From Telmatactis stephensoni (taxonomy: Eukaryota > Cnidaria > Anthozoa > Actiniaria > Isophelliidae), in contig JALIZF010001870.1 in the NCBI GenBank assembly GCA_029948255.1, positions 898,501-962,500 on the forward strand: DNA of 64,000 bases, given 5' to 3'. The translations under genes were made by a program, and so were the position numbers. Below are positions 58,601 through 64,000 of this stretch, piece after piece (position 1 is the stretch's first letter; the number at the start of each line of letters is the position of its first letter). The notes beneath the pieces were generated by a model. The model did no database searches and was not told the DNA's origin. It saw only the letters and a program-made list of their open reading frames with translations.

Positions 58601-59509
58601 TAGGTGTGTAACAAACACTAATGATGGAGATTACATCTCCTCTTGACAAAGATTTATCAAATTTAAGTCTGTTCGGCTTCTTTCAACAGGTATTTTCATC
58701 GAGGTAATGGCAGTTCCAAAATAAATCCGAGAGTGACATCCAGTTCTTTGGACGGACGAGGTGTGTTTGGGAAATAGAAAGGAATTTGTCTGATATATAT
58801 GACAGGCCCCAGTGGAGTTCCGAGGCTTCTGATAAATAAATTTGCATGTTTGGCACTCTATAGAAATTAGAATACTCAATGCTGAACACAAGAATCAATA
58901 GATTTTGATTAAACATAAGAACAAGACGATCGTATTATTCTAAATAGAAAACTTATAAATTAAATTTGACCTAAACTCTTGTAGCAATTAAAAAAATGTT
59001 TGCTTGCAGAACGTCGGCTCGTTAACCAAATCCCCAGATTGAGTCACAGACCAGAGCTAAATAAATAAAACCTAAAGTTCAAGCGAAAAATAATAGTTTT
59101 GTATTTACCCGAATTCTCGTGATCCCCATCGTCCCGGCCTACAACGAGAAAATGAGTCGCTGTTAGCAACTATAGCCCAAGCAAATTAAAATTGATGATC
59201 GAAGCTTCGATCCTTGGACGAAAATCTCGTCTTTTACCGGCTCATAACAGAAACCCCAAATCGAAGCTTTGATCATCCAACAATAATATTAGTAAGAAGG
59301 CGAATTAACATCTGATGTCATAAATATACAAGCAAAATATCAAATAAGAGTGAACTTGGAATAAGCTTTAAAAATAAGAAACATATGGAGAAGAATATAT
59401 GGGACCAATGCAAGTTTTGACGACTTTCCAACTACCGAAACCATATCCAACGCATCAACAATCTATTATTCGTACAACTCCCATCAATAAACTCACCAAG
59501 CTCGGGCAT
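36153..59509 (-). CDS. PLEKHG5: PLEKHG5 (Syx/Tech) orthologue, Rho guanine-nucleotide exchange factor
   Basis: Twenty-five coding exons joined by GT..AG introns in consistent phase give 4152 nt, 1383 residues plus stop. The order matches vertebrate PLEKHG5 as I remember it. A Cys/His-rich module lies at residues about 20-75 (CDGKLC.., VCHHEVCQE, LCLKCDEYHH). A ubiquitin-like or RBD-like region spans 159-237 (REFFTVKF, DIGIEIVPALKGKSL, SNTPLPLAFDTFPMGG). The YSVYGMP block is near 376. The DH domain covers about 425-640 (QQEAIWELLATEVTYIEKL; LSDYLVKPMQRLTKYPLLLK). The PH domain covers about 660-769 (MDVHVFLFTDLLLLTKAKK; TFLLIYVNEYNTAVQAF). A Ser-rich tail runs 770-1383. The human protein activates RhoA at cell junctions and in autophagy; that role here is by homology. 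The tail is longer than in human. Confidence 0.9.
38060..38125 (+). repeat. tRNA-like SINE head in PLEKHG5 intron 24
   Basis: TGGTTAGTGCG resembles box A and GAGTTCGATTCCC resembles box B, spaced as in a tRNA gene, but no cloverleaf 3-prime half follows. Confidence 0.4.
38327..38442 (-). CDS. PLEKHG5: PLEKHG5-like exon 24 (PH end)
   Basis: TFLLIYVNEYNTAVQAFALQ and ENSAHWMDAIRKAQ with the PH C-terminal Trp helix. Borders TTGTTGCAG and GTCAGG. Confidence 0.88.
38563..38608 (-). CDS. PLEKHG5: PLEKHG5-like exon 23 (PH)
   Basis: PLMVDKLHVHQSKDL plus one base; borders TTCACAG and GTACGC. Confidence 0.82.
38879..38962 (-). CDS. PLEKHG5: PLEKHG5-like exon 22 (PH)
   Basis: MDVHVFLFTDLLLLTKAKKN and DKYRVLKP; borders TCTGTAG and GTAAGT. 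Confidence 0.9.
39432..39542 (-). CDS. PLEKHG5: PLEKHG5-like exon 21 (PH start)
   Basis: LLVSYSCFDLMEMMPGLDQH ... INEGPLRLVEKQGK; borders ATCCACAG and GTGAGT. Confidence 0.85.
39885..40075. mobile_element. ACGGTAGAATCCC element, copy 1 (intron 20)
   Basis: TACGGTAGAATCCC, then TTCTCGAACCTCTCGATAAC repeats and GGTTCGAGAAATTGGG. An inverted relative ends GGATTCTACTGTA at 48780. TA at the end suggests Tc1/mariner-type target sites. Confidence 0.5.
40298..40438 (-). CDS. PLEKHG5: PLEKHG5-like exon 20 (DH-PH linker)
   Basis: ISTVESLLSKVNAAMRVLYE ... VVEAVNDEMEK; borders TTCACAG and GTAAGT. Confidence 0.88.
40550..40890 (+). repeat. (GAT)n-rich tract, intron 19
   Basis: Imperfect GATGAT and TGATGAAATATGATGA repeats in two blocks. 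It includes a duplicated TCTTTCATCTTTTCACCATA segment and runs close to the 3-prime edge of exon 19. Confidence 0.75.
40903..41055 (-). CDS. PLEKHG5: PLEKHG5-like exon 19 (DH CR3)
   Basis: WCEDHRLCSNRLKLSDYLVK and PMQRLTKYPLLLKAIQKKT, the catalytic CR3 helix contacting Rho. Borders TTTATAG and GTATGT. Confidence 0.92.
41697..41807 (-). CDS. PLEKHG5: PLEKHG5-like exon 18 (DH CR2)
   Basis: FDKRFEPYITYCTEESHCLK and YFKRKMIEVEDFKTYIT; borders TTAACAG and GTAAGG. Confidence 0.88.
41840..42085 (+). repeat. X-box-like minisatellite, intron 17
   Basis: Five units 44-70 bp apart: GTTGCCATGACAAC at 41842-41855 and 41890-41903, GTTGCAATGACGAC at 41960, GATGCCATGACAAC at 42007, GTTACCATGACAAC at 42051, most followed by a TTGTCA half. 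Units fit the RFX X-box pattern. Confidence 0.7.
42105..42161 (-). CDS. PLEKHG5: PLEKHG5-like exon 17 (DH)
   Basis: SRKTGNPLDPLYMSDSFPM; acceptor TCCACAG is chosen over TCCAG five bases on because it keeps phase 0. Donor GTAAGC. Confidence 0.75.
42387..42479 (-). CDS. PLEKHG5: PLEKHG5-like exon 16 (DH)
   Basis: IEIPKLFSNIENIYELNLSF and WLDCLSDVVRH; LFSNI is a DH hallmark. Borders TTTCAG and GTAAGT. Confidence 0.88.
42570..42795. mobile_element. Hairpin element, intron 15
   Basis: GTGTGCAGGTTTAGAGCACT faces AGTGCTCTAAATCTGCACAC; inner arms GAACACTGGAGAAG and CTTCTCCCGTGTTC. CACGCGCGCGCTC and ACGTGCGCGC extend the outer arms. Confidence 0.6.
42880..42930 (-). CDS. PLEKHG5: PLEKHG5-like exon 15 (DH)
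   Basis: LFILCLRNLQHEGFLQD; borders TTTTCCAG and GTAAGT. Confidence 0.85.
43115..43430. mobile_element. GGCGCTGTTACA-type palindromic MITE beside exon 14
   Basis: AAAGGCGCTGTTAC at the left and arms with ACTTTTATCTGAAACTTGTG facing CACAAGTTTCAGATAAAAGT. Related to the element at 60261-60508. It abuts the donor of exon 14. Confidence 0.6.
43429..43524 (-). CDS. PLEKHG5: PLEKHG5-like exon 14 (DH CR1)
   Basis: SMTKKEKDQQEAIWELLATE and VTYIEKLSIVKK; first conserved helix of the DH domain. Borders TGTACAG and GTGAGA. Confidence 0.88.
43560..43880. repeat. Repeat interrupted by a nested MITE, intron 13
   Basis: GGGTGCACCCTCCTGAGAGG ... GTACTTTTACCAAATATCCTC, then (after the nested element) AATCCTTGATCTGTCCCTGG. 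Similar segments occur inverted at 33380-33550. Confidence 0.45.
43712..43824. mobile_element. GGGCCCGGTTGTTCGAAAG palindromic MITE
   Basis: GGGCCCGGTTGTTCGAAAG faces CTTTCGAACAACCGGGCCC, with GGATTAGCG and CGCTAATC inner arms; nested in 43560-43880. Confidence 0.75.
43920..44020 (-). repeat. Degenerate tRNA-like SINE, intron 13
   Basis: On the minus strand GGTTTGAGTCCCACTAGAG resembles box B with a T-arm, and TTTGATAAAGCAATGC lies where box A would be. Too diverged for a tRNA. Confidence 0.35.
44056..44097 (-). CDS. PLEKHG5: PLEKHG5-like exon 13
   Basis: Forty-two nt, EETWMDVVDRQYIE, equivalent to LEDSWRELID in human. Borders TTTGTAG and GTAGGT. Confidence 0.8.
44170..44520 (+). repeat. 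(ATTGTTATTGTC)n tract, intron 12
   Basis: ATTGTCATTGT/AATTGTTATTGTAG repeats over about 350 bp. Confidence 0.85.
44709..44834 (-). CDS. PLEKHG5: PLEKHG5-like exon 12
   Basis: DVTPKASTLKDVLDIYSVYG ... RYEPHEEDLKL, matching human YSLFGLP. Borders TTAACAG and GTGAGT. Confidence 0.85.
45024..45262. mobile_element. Long palindromic MITE, intron 11, next to the exon 11 donor
   Basis: ATAGTCCAGTTTCCAGTTAC faces the inverse at 45240-45260. Arms of about 100 bp include GACAAAAGGCGCATTTATAC and GTATAAATGCGCCTTTTGTC. Confidence 0.8.
45288..45467 (-). CDS. PLEKHG5: PLEKHG5-like exon 11
   Basis: Sixty codons, SQRGKKNIISFFGEESANTT ... KSTSKLTGLFINQPKPTK. Parallels the human KNMSEFLGEAS..RFSGFFSS segment. 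Phase 0 both sides; borders ACTGTTAG and GTATAT. Confidence 0.8.
45909..46099 (-). CDS. PLEKHG5: PLEKHG5-like exon 10
   Basis: NGVVKVDQRVIEIVKN ... AKGNIKKLEQDERERQLDEQ; charged, probably helical. Borders TCTGTTAG and GTAAAC. Confidence 0.8.
46120..46440 (+). repeat. GGAA/GAATGGA-rich tract, intron 9
   Basis: Purine-rich GGAGGGAGGGA and AATGAATGGAT repeats. The long reading frame across it on the minus strand is a simple-repeat artefact joined to exon 10. Confidence 0.75.
46584..46720 (-). CDS. PLEKHG5: PLEKHG5-like exon 9
   Basis: DSLEPLFSERDLSFLSHSVF and SNTPLPLAFDTFPMGGNIL; second half of the RBD-like region. Borders TGTATAG and GTAAGC. Confidence 0.88.
47096..47193 (-). CDS. PLEKHG5: PLEKHG5-like exon 8
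   Basis: DPGREFFTVKFHGEVDDD and IGIEIVPALKGKSL; start of the RBD-like region. Borders ATTACAG and GTATGT. Confidence 0.88.
47767..47860 (-). CDS. PLEKHG5: PLEKHG5-like exon 7
   Basis: EKKTRGYSTGKRIFKLTS and NNKRKPRRHNTD, equivalent to KKKARRRHTD in human. Borders TTATAG and GTAAGT. Confidence 0.85.
47870..47950 (+). repeat. AATGAATG/AAATAGAAA repeat, intron 6
   Basis: Short ATGAATGAA-type repeat continuing the pattern of 48225-48560. Confidence 0.6.
48110..48160 (+). ncRNA. Hammerhead-ribozyme-like motif, intron 6
   Basis: CTGAAGA (48122-48128), a helix GGTCC..GGACC closed by GCGTTT, then GAAAC and GTC fit the CUGANGA-stem-GAAA core. One unpaired A sits before the stem, and stem III (CGU with upstream ACG) is short. 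It may be a remnant of a Penelope-type retroelement, some of which carry such motifs, but it may be inactive or chance. Confidence 0.3.
48225..48560 (+). repeat. (AATGGATGAATG)n tract, intron 6
   Basis: Imperfect ATGAATGGATG/AGAAATGAATG repeats. The Ser/His/Phe-rich frames on the minus strand are artefacts. Confidence 0.85.
48590..48785. mobile_element. TACAGTAGAATCC element, copy 2 (intron 6)
   Basis: Ends CAGGATTCTACTGTA and contains GAGGTTCAAGAAACTGAGGG. It is the inverse relative of 39885-40075. Confidence 0.5.
48957..49053 (-). CDS. PLEKHG5: PLEKHG5-like exon 6
   Basis: RMKLTRSSSTHSHQSDHN and GPEDDVTDGPIK; borders TTTGTAG and GTAAGT. Confidence 0.8.
49054..51125. other. Intron 5 of the PLEKHG5-like gene
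   Basis: AT-rich. A (TTTA)n microsatellite spans about 49605-49720 and (ATT)n lies at 49783-49810. I see nothing else. Confidence 0.5.
49605..49720 (+). repeat. (TTTA)n microsatellite
   Basis: ATTTATTTATTT over about 115 bp with small interruptions. Confidence 0.9.
51126..51167 (-). CDS. PLEKHG5: PLEKHG5-like exon 5, 42-nt possible cassette exon
   Basis: Between AACTCTAG and GTCAGT; encodes VASVAHTATVGFE in phase 1-1, so it can be skipped without a frame change. Aligns with the human ..GSVLARNVST.. stretch. Confidence 0.55.
51785..51966. mobile_element. Palindromic MITE, CGAAATCTGCTC family, intron 4
   Basis: GTCGAGTTTGTATGGCTGTC to CTCACTCGAAATCTGCTCTC, with GTTTTTATAGACATCACGGC inside; same layout as 25690-26070. 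Confidence 0.55.
52033..52156 (-). CDS. PLEKHG5: PLEKHG5-like exon 4
   Basis: Residues 40-81, VCHHEVCQEINSGFPLAL and CLKCDEYHH..KHARFEINK; very close to the human CHHADC..LCEACD..HVRFDL block. Borders CTCATAG and GTAAGT. Confidence 0.88.
52440..52665. mobile_element. Related palindromic MITE, intron 3
   Basis: GCACAGTCCCTTTCACGTCC ... TTCACAGTCATTCAAAATCTACTC; diverged copy of the same family. Confidence 0.45.
53270..53430. mobile_element. Hairpin MITE
   Basis: TCTCTGTACTGTGATATAAA faces ATATCACAGTACAGAGA; inner arms GGAAGATGTAGAGCA and GTGCTCTACATCTTCC. A partial relative starts at 53498. Confidence 0.7.
54905..54965 (+). repeat. Box-B/T-arm fragment of a tRNA-derived SINE
   Basis: CACGGGTTCGATTCCCGTCA is a perfect T-arm with box B, followed by GGTTGACTCGGAAAATTTTT. 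There is no matching acceptor stem or box A, so not a tRNA gene. Confidence 0.5.
56043..56218. mobile_element. Element with 27-bp terminal inverted repeats
   Basis: TTTTGCTTGGCTCAATGTTT facing AAACATTGAGCCAAGCAAAA; about 175 bp. Confidence 0.7.
57273..57346 (-). CDS. PLEKHG5: PLEKHG5-like exon 3
   Basis: Residues 15-39, DSLRLCDGKLCNTSVQIKKS; borders TTTTGTAG and GTAACG. First Cys pair of the Cys/His module. Confidence 0.8.
57347..59108. other. Intron 2 of the PLEKHG5-like gene
   Basis: AT-rich; GAACGTTTCGAACGTTTC near 58564 is a short repeat. No other feature seen. Confidence 0.45.
59109..59138 (-). CDS. PLEKHG5: PLEKHG5-like exon 2
   Basis: Thirty nt between TTGTAG and GTAAAT; residues 5-15, GRDDGDHENS. 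Confidence 0.7.
59497..59509 (-). CDS. PLEKHG5: PLEKHG5-like exon 1 (start codon)
   Basis: ATGCCCGAGCTTG then donor GTGAGT; encodes MPEL plus one base. Chosen because it joins in phase to exon 2. Confidence 0.7.
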
Positions 59510-59884
59510 CTTTTAAGTATATAATCTATCGGGAGTCTTCCAGCCCGATTTCATTCCTTTACGACGAAGAACAAACGATTTATAGATTTAAAACAAGAGT
59601 AACAAGGCCCAAACAGGACTCGAGTTTGACCAGCACTTCAATAGACAATCGCGTTCTGGAGTACGAATTCAAATCTTTGTTGATAAAGAACAGGTTGTAT
59701 AGTTTCGCCGAAGATCTGGTCGATGCACGGCCATTTGAACTTGAGATCCAGGCAGCTAGTTTTCCTGGTAAAAGGGCTTGAAGTTCATGTTTTGGTCAGC
59801 ACTGAGATAAGGTCAAACTGTACTACTAATTTCCTCCAAGATTTCAAAGCCGAAACAAGAAACTACTCGGAAACTGCGTCGAGC

Positions 59885-59965
59885 CCGGGTCGTGACGTCA
59901 CACGGCTGCCGAAGCTAACGAATGCGCAAGTGAGGGCCAATCAGAAGCTGGAATATTTATATAAA
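59885..59965. promoter_or_regulatory. CpG-rich promoter-like block upstream of PLEKHG5-like gene
   Basis: CGTGACGTCAC (CRE, about 59890), AATGCGCAAGTG (NRF1-like half site, about 59920), GGCCAATCAG (about 59936) and TATTTATATAAAGG (about 59953) within 80 bp, some 380-450 bp before ATG 59509. CCAAT and TATA are in plus orientation, so a divergent plus-strand transcript is possible. Confidence 0.4.
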
Positions 59966-60260
59966 GGTGTTAGAAACTCCCACCATGCTTTGCAATATAT
60001 TTTTTCCTTGAATTTTGTCAAAATGTGCGATGTTAATTTTCTTTTATCGTAATGTATCAAAATTATCTACAAACAGATTAAAGTTTAGTGCATTGTAGTC
60101 GAGGCTCTTGATAAAGCTGACAACGCAACTTTCGCAACGTTTTGGACCAGTGGATTTACGTCCGGCATTATCACCTTCTCTGGCGTAATGTGTTACCTCC
60201 CGGGCCGTAATTCTTCGCGGTTAATACACGGAGCTTTGCGTAAATACGTGAGACAAATTT

Positions 60261-60508
60261 AAGGCGCTGTTACACTGTGCAATTTTCCCGGCAACTTGTC
60301 TCGCAACGGCGTTGCAAAACAAGTTGCAGAGAAAATTATGGCGCTGTTACACTGTGCAGTTTTCCCCAGCAACTTGCAATATTTTTGGCCAGTTGCTGGG
60401 GAAAATTGCACAGTGTAACAGCGCCATAATTTTCTCTGCAACTTGTTTTGCAACGCCGTTGCGAGACAAGTTGCTGGGAAAATTGCACAGTGTATAAACA
60501 GCGCCTTT
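60261..60508. mobile_element. Self-nested palindromic MITE
   Basis: A 248-bp near-perfect palindrome. The end GGCGCTGTTACACTGTGCA occurs twice per arm (outer about 60263, inner about 60341). This is as if one copy had inserted in the middle of another. Confidence 0.8.
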
Positions 60509-61384
60509 AGGGTAAGGTAAGTATGGGAATAATTCGTGGGTATGACGTCACTAAACTTGGGCTTTAGGCCAACTATTGTGACGTCGTTGTGAATTGTGCA
60601 GTTAATTGGGTTAATAATTTTACTTAAATCATTCTATAATGTTACTTAAATTAATCTAAGAACATAAGAAGGCCATATCCATGAGTGAAGAAAATATGGA
60701 AATATTCCAAGATGAAGTAAATACAATTTACAGTTTAAGGCATCTTTAGTGACGTTATTCTGAAGTCAACTATATATAGATTTTATATATTTATTTCTCC
60801 GCCCAAATATTTGATCCAACAAATATTACAAAAATTATTCTAAGATTACAAGGCCTAAGGGCGTTCTTAATGAGGCCTGAGATGTTTTATGAATTTGTAT
60901 ACAAAACAAGAAGTTCAGTCATTCGTATAAATGTACGTGAAAAGAGCTAAAGAATGCAAGACAAGCTTTTGTCTAGAATAGACATATCATAATATCTGAT
61001 CTTTGTTTATTTATGTAATACATGTACGTAGACGACATGACTAGGAAACATAAAATCTGTACCGATCTGGTCATGTTCCAACGAAAACTCAAGTCAAAGG
61101 ACGTTTTGACGTGCTAGGCTGCGATCTGAATTTGCCGAATTTCTTCTTGATAACGTAAAAGTTTTGCGTCTCACAGATCCAAGGCAATTGAGCTGAGATA
61201 CTCTTGGCTTGACGGAATGAAAAGTCGAATCAGTTTACGTATGGGGCTAGAGTACATCACTATGGAATATAAATTTTCCCAAGCAAAGCCGTAAAGCATG
61301 TGAAATGAGTTTCAATTCATTACAAAAATTACAAAAACAATAAACAAAACAAAATAAAACAAAACAAAACTTTAGGCTTAGAAT
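60509..61384. other. Intergenic, nothing recognised
   Basis: Two CRE-like sites (TATGACGTCACTA near 60541, TGTGACGTCG near 60578); no gene. Confidence 0.4.
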
Positions 61385-61767
61385 GGATCACGAAGCTAAG
61401 AAAGAACAGAAAGAATCAAAGAGAGAATAAACCTTAAGAAAGAGAGAGAGAAAAAGAAAGGAAGGAATGAGGAACTTTTAAAAAGAAAGAAAGAAAGAGA
61501 AAGGAAAGAGAAAGAGGCAGAACGAAAGATAGAAAGAAATTAAGAACTTTTAAAAAGAAAGAAAGGAATGAAGAGGAACTTTTAAAAAGAAGGAAACAAA
61601 GAGAAAGATAGAAAGAAAGAAGGAAAGGAAGAAAGGAAGGACGGAAGAAAGAAAGAAAGAGAGAAAAAAAGAAAGGAAGAAAGAAAGAAAGTAAGGAATA
61701 ATGGAAGAAAGAAAGAAAGAAAGAAAGAAGAAAGAAAGAAAGAAAGAAAGAAGGAAAGAAAGAAGGA

Positions 61768-61855
<88 letters not shown>

Positions 61856-61860
61856 AACAA
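61385..61860 (+). repeat. (GAAA)n microsatellite
   Basis: Pure GAAA repeats toward the right end, degenerate GAAAGAAGGAAA at the left. The Ser-Phe-Leu frames on the minus strand are artefacts. Confidence 0.95.
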
Positions 61861-62055
61861 GCTGATCATATAAATATAATGGCGTTAATGATGACAATGT
61901 TGAGCTGTCATTAGCTATTTGAAAATCATACGCCTGAAACCATGAAGAACAGGCCAAAGATTAAGCTTATTAAAGCAGCTGTCAAGTAGCATTAGAATAT
62001 CGAAAATAAACAGAATATAATCACAAATATACGCTCTTTATCTCAGGAAAACATT

Positions 62056-62295
62056 CTATTTCCTAGCGGCAAACTTCACTAAAACATAAGTATTGATAAG
62101 ACCAGTTAATTGTAGAAGCAATCTTATAATTATATATTTCTCCCTTTCATTGCAGCCGCGGATATCCAACAGTGGGTTGTGGTCGTGTAGATAATTGAAG
62201 CACAATTGAAGGCCGACAATGTGATGCGGAAGCTGTTGATCACCTTCAAATAAATACACCAACTCAAAGAAATAATTTTGAGTCGTATCTGTCAT
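62056..62295 (-). CDS. Small hypothetical ORF, 79 aa
   Basis: From ATG 62295: MTDTTQNYFFELVYLFEGDQ onward, then LPHHIVGLQLCFNYLHDH and IIIRLLLQLTGLINTYVLVK. The composition is protein-like and not repeat-derived, in a region otherwise without coding potential. It could be a small protein, a lone exon or a fragment of a decayed gene. Family not recognised. Confidence 0.35.
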   Translation of the reverse strand: MTDTTQNYFFELVYLFEGDQQLPHHIVGLQLCFNYLHDHNPLLDIRGCNEREKYIIIRLLLQLTGLINTYVLVKFAARK

Positions 62296-62309
62296 TTTGT
62301 TCAAGTTTT

Positions 62310-63500
62310 AATAAGCACTTAAGTCATGAATTTGTTTATCTTGATCAAGTGTTCGCAGAAAATAGAAAGATTACAGGAGAGTAGGGGGAGGGGATGGTGA
62401 GGAAGGACGAGCGAAAATCACGAAAACGATCGAGAAAGGGGAGGGAGTTCTAAAACTGGTAGTTGGTAAAACTTTTCTTTTCCCTGAGGACTCAAAAACA
62501 AAATAGTTTGCCCGGTTTCCAAGGTCTTCTGACAACCTCGCCTATAAATAGCGCCTACAAAAGGAATCGAAGCAGAGGGGAGGGGTCGGGAGGCTGGCGA
62601 GAAGGATTAAGACAGATTAAGAGACTATTGACAAAGAGAACTGGGAAATGAAGGGTTGGTTGGTTAGTGGTTAAGAATGTAATTTAAAATTAAAAATAGT
62701 TGAAAAACTAAAGTGTGGGAAGTGGAGATGGGGATAGATAATATCCAGGGGAATCGTAAACTGGTAAACTCTGGGATTGAAATGGAATAAATTTACAAAC
62801 GAATGGGAAATGAATTGACATGGGCAGATGGGGGAAGTCAGATGATAAAGACTAGGAAATTCAGAAAAGAGCTGTGTGAGAAAGAAAATGGTCCTTAGAG
62901 GGAAGGGGGAAGGGAGGCGAAGGGGGAGGGGATGAGAAAACGCCCAAGAGCAAGGATAAAAACAGGAAGAGCAAATAGGCTCCATCTAGAATTCGAAATG
63001 ACGTAGATGATAAACGTATTTTCGTGCGCTAGGATTAAAAACTGTAACATGTTTCAGCATGACGTATTGTTTAACCCAAAAAATCTATTTTTACACATTT
63101 TTACGGGCTACTTCATTCATTCCCATGACGTAAAACATTCCGAGGTGAATACTGTCTGTATAGGTTTATAAATGGCTACATAAAAACAGGATATCAGTGT
63201 TAAAAGAAAACGTCATCTGCGAGAATATAAGCTCTAGCGTGTTCTCATTGGTTAATCCAACAGGAAATATTTCTTATAAAGTATAGCAAAAACCGGCTGA
63301 TTGCTATGATAAGCTTTTAACTGAACGGATTTATCAAGCGTGCCATTCGGTCTAATACGAAACTATGCATGCGTATGGCTTTGAATAACTATGTAAATAT
63401 GGAAACTTCTTGAAATCAAGTCATTAGCACTCAAGTGGCTTCCTGACGCACGTGACGAGCACGTGAATCAAATGTTACACTCCGTAAACCTTTGAAAATG
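62310..63500. other. Intergenic, purine-rich patches
   Basis: G/A-rich stretches at 62380-62450, 62570-62600 and 62895-62940. No gene seen. Confidence 0.4.
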
Positions 63501-63507
63501 AAGCCCA

Positions 63508-63682
63508 GTGATAGTTCACTTTCGATATTCTGGTTGAGCGATAACGCACAAAGCAATCCAAGACGAGGCTCCGGGGAAATAAAAGAATATATAAGGATTA
63601 CTCCATTGTTTCCCCGGAGTCTCGTCTTGAATTGGTTTGTGCTTGCTTACTCAGCCAGAATATCGAAAGTGGGCTACTGTCT
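63508..63682. mobile_element. Palindromic element with AAGACGAGGCTCCGGGGAAA arms
   Basis: CACTTTCGATATTCTGG faces CCAGAATATCGAAAGTG. Inner arms AAGACGAGGCTCCGGGGAAA and TTTCCCCGGAGTCTCGTCTT flank a small AT-rich centre. Confidence 0.75.
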
Positions 63683-64000
63683 GCAAGCAAGTGCAAGCAG
63701 ATTATATTCTCAATAATGCTATGTTGATGGAGAGAAGACACTGAGTTAGGCTACATCCACTAATCATGATAAATTTGAAAATGCATCTTTACTCTACGTT
63801 TTTGCGTCTTAGACAAAAGAAGATCACCGTTTTAGTGTGAACGGAGATCTGCAATTTAAACAAGTGTGGTTGCAGACATTATAAGTAGATGGTATTATGC
63901 AAACTTTCTAGGAGGACCAGGAGACCATACTACTAAGAGAGCGAAACTGGTATTGATGTTTGCGTGATGTGCTTGGCGCTTATGGTCATTTTTAGTAACA

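Noticed and set aside
59723..60052. 109-codon plus-strand ORF upstream of PLEKHG5
   Set aside because: Overlaps promoter-like sequence, has unremarkable composition and no splice partners; likely chance.
61550..61957. Long Ser-Phe-Leu frames on the minus strand
   Set aside because: They arise entirely from the (GAAA)n microsatellite.
1..64000. CRISPR arrays, operons, bacterial-type terminators
   Set aside because: Spliced animal genes and MITEs show this is eukaryotic; the repeat arrays lack unique spacers of constant length.

Overview
The window is eukaryotic, AT-rich and animal-like. It has long introns with GT..AG borders, metazoan protein families, many palindromic MITE-like elements and abundant micro- and minisatellites. 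I see no bacterial features. An early-branching marine invertebrate is likely, and an anthozoan cnidarian is my best guess. That guess rests on the overall repeat style and on a line-like repeat near 18.87 kb that resembles anthozoan repeats I remember, so the taxon is inference.

Layout. (1) Positions 1-21.3 kb hold a cluster of short, apparently intronless seven-transmembrane (7TM) receptor-like genes that are paralogous to each other. Two look intact on the minus strand (1059-2297, 4278-5195) and one on the plus strand (20379-21248). One is frameshifted (15770-16661), one carries an in-frame stop (13579-14388), and three are remnants (2535-3790, 7760-8040, 11208-11447). Each intact or near-intact member has a CCAAT-box module about 90-215 bp before its ATG. 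The 1059-2297 gene carries an internal triplication of its TM4-TM5 hairpin, predicting 11 instead of 7 membrane segments. Inside the cluster lies an unrelated multi-pass membrane gene (8790-10412) that appears broken by one base in an A-run near its N-terminus. The cluster is riddled with MITEs, including nested ones, and satellites.

(2) 22.3-24.9 kb: a two-exon homeobox gene on the minus strand with an eh1-like Groucho-binding motif. Its homeodomain has lost the near-invariant Asn51 (now Glu) and Arg5. A TATA box, an E2F-like site and a large minisatellite lie upstream.

(3) 25-36 kb: gene-poor DNA with MITEs, the 78-bp satellite, an X-box-like tandem array and a cluster of CRE sites.

(4) 36.15-59.51 kb: one large minus-strand gene, which I assembled exon by exon as a PLEKHG5 (Syx/Tech) RhoGEF orthologue. 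It has 25 coding exons, 4152 nt and 1383 aa; all splice phases agree from ATG to stop. It has a Cys/His-rich N-terminal module, a ubiquitin-like/RBD-like region, a DH domain, a PH domain and a Ser-rich tail. Its introns hold MITEs, tRNA-like SINE fragments, microsatellites, a hammerhead-like motif and an X-box-like minisatellite.

(5) 59.5-64 kb: the probable PLEKHG5 promoter (CRE, CCAAT), a self-nested palindromic MITE, a GAAA microsatellite, one small coding-like ORF and a hairpin element. The genes are not functionally linked as an operon would be. The receptor cluster is the accessory part; the RhoGEF is conserved housekeeping or signalling.
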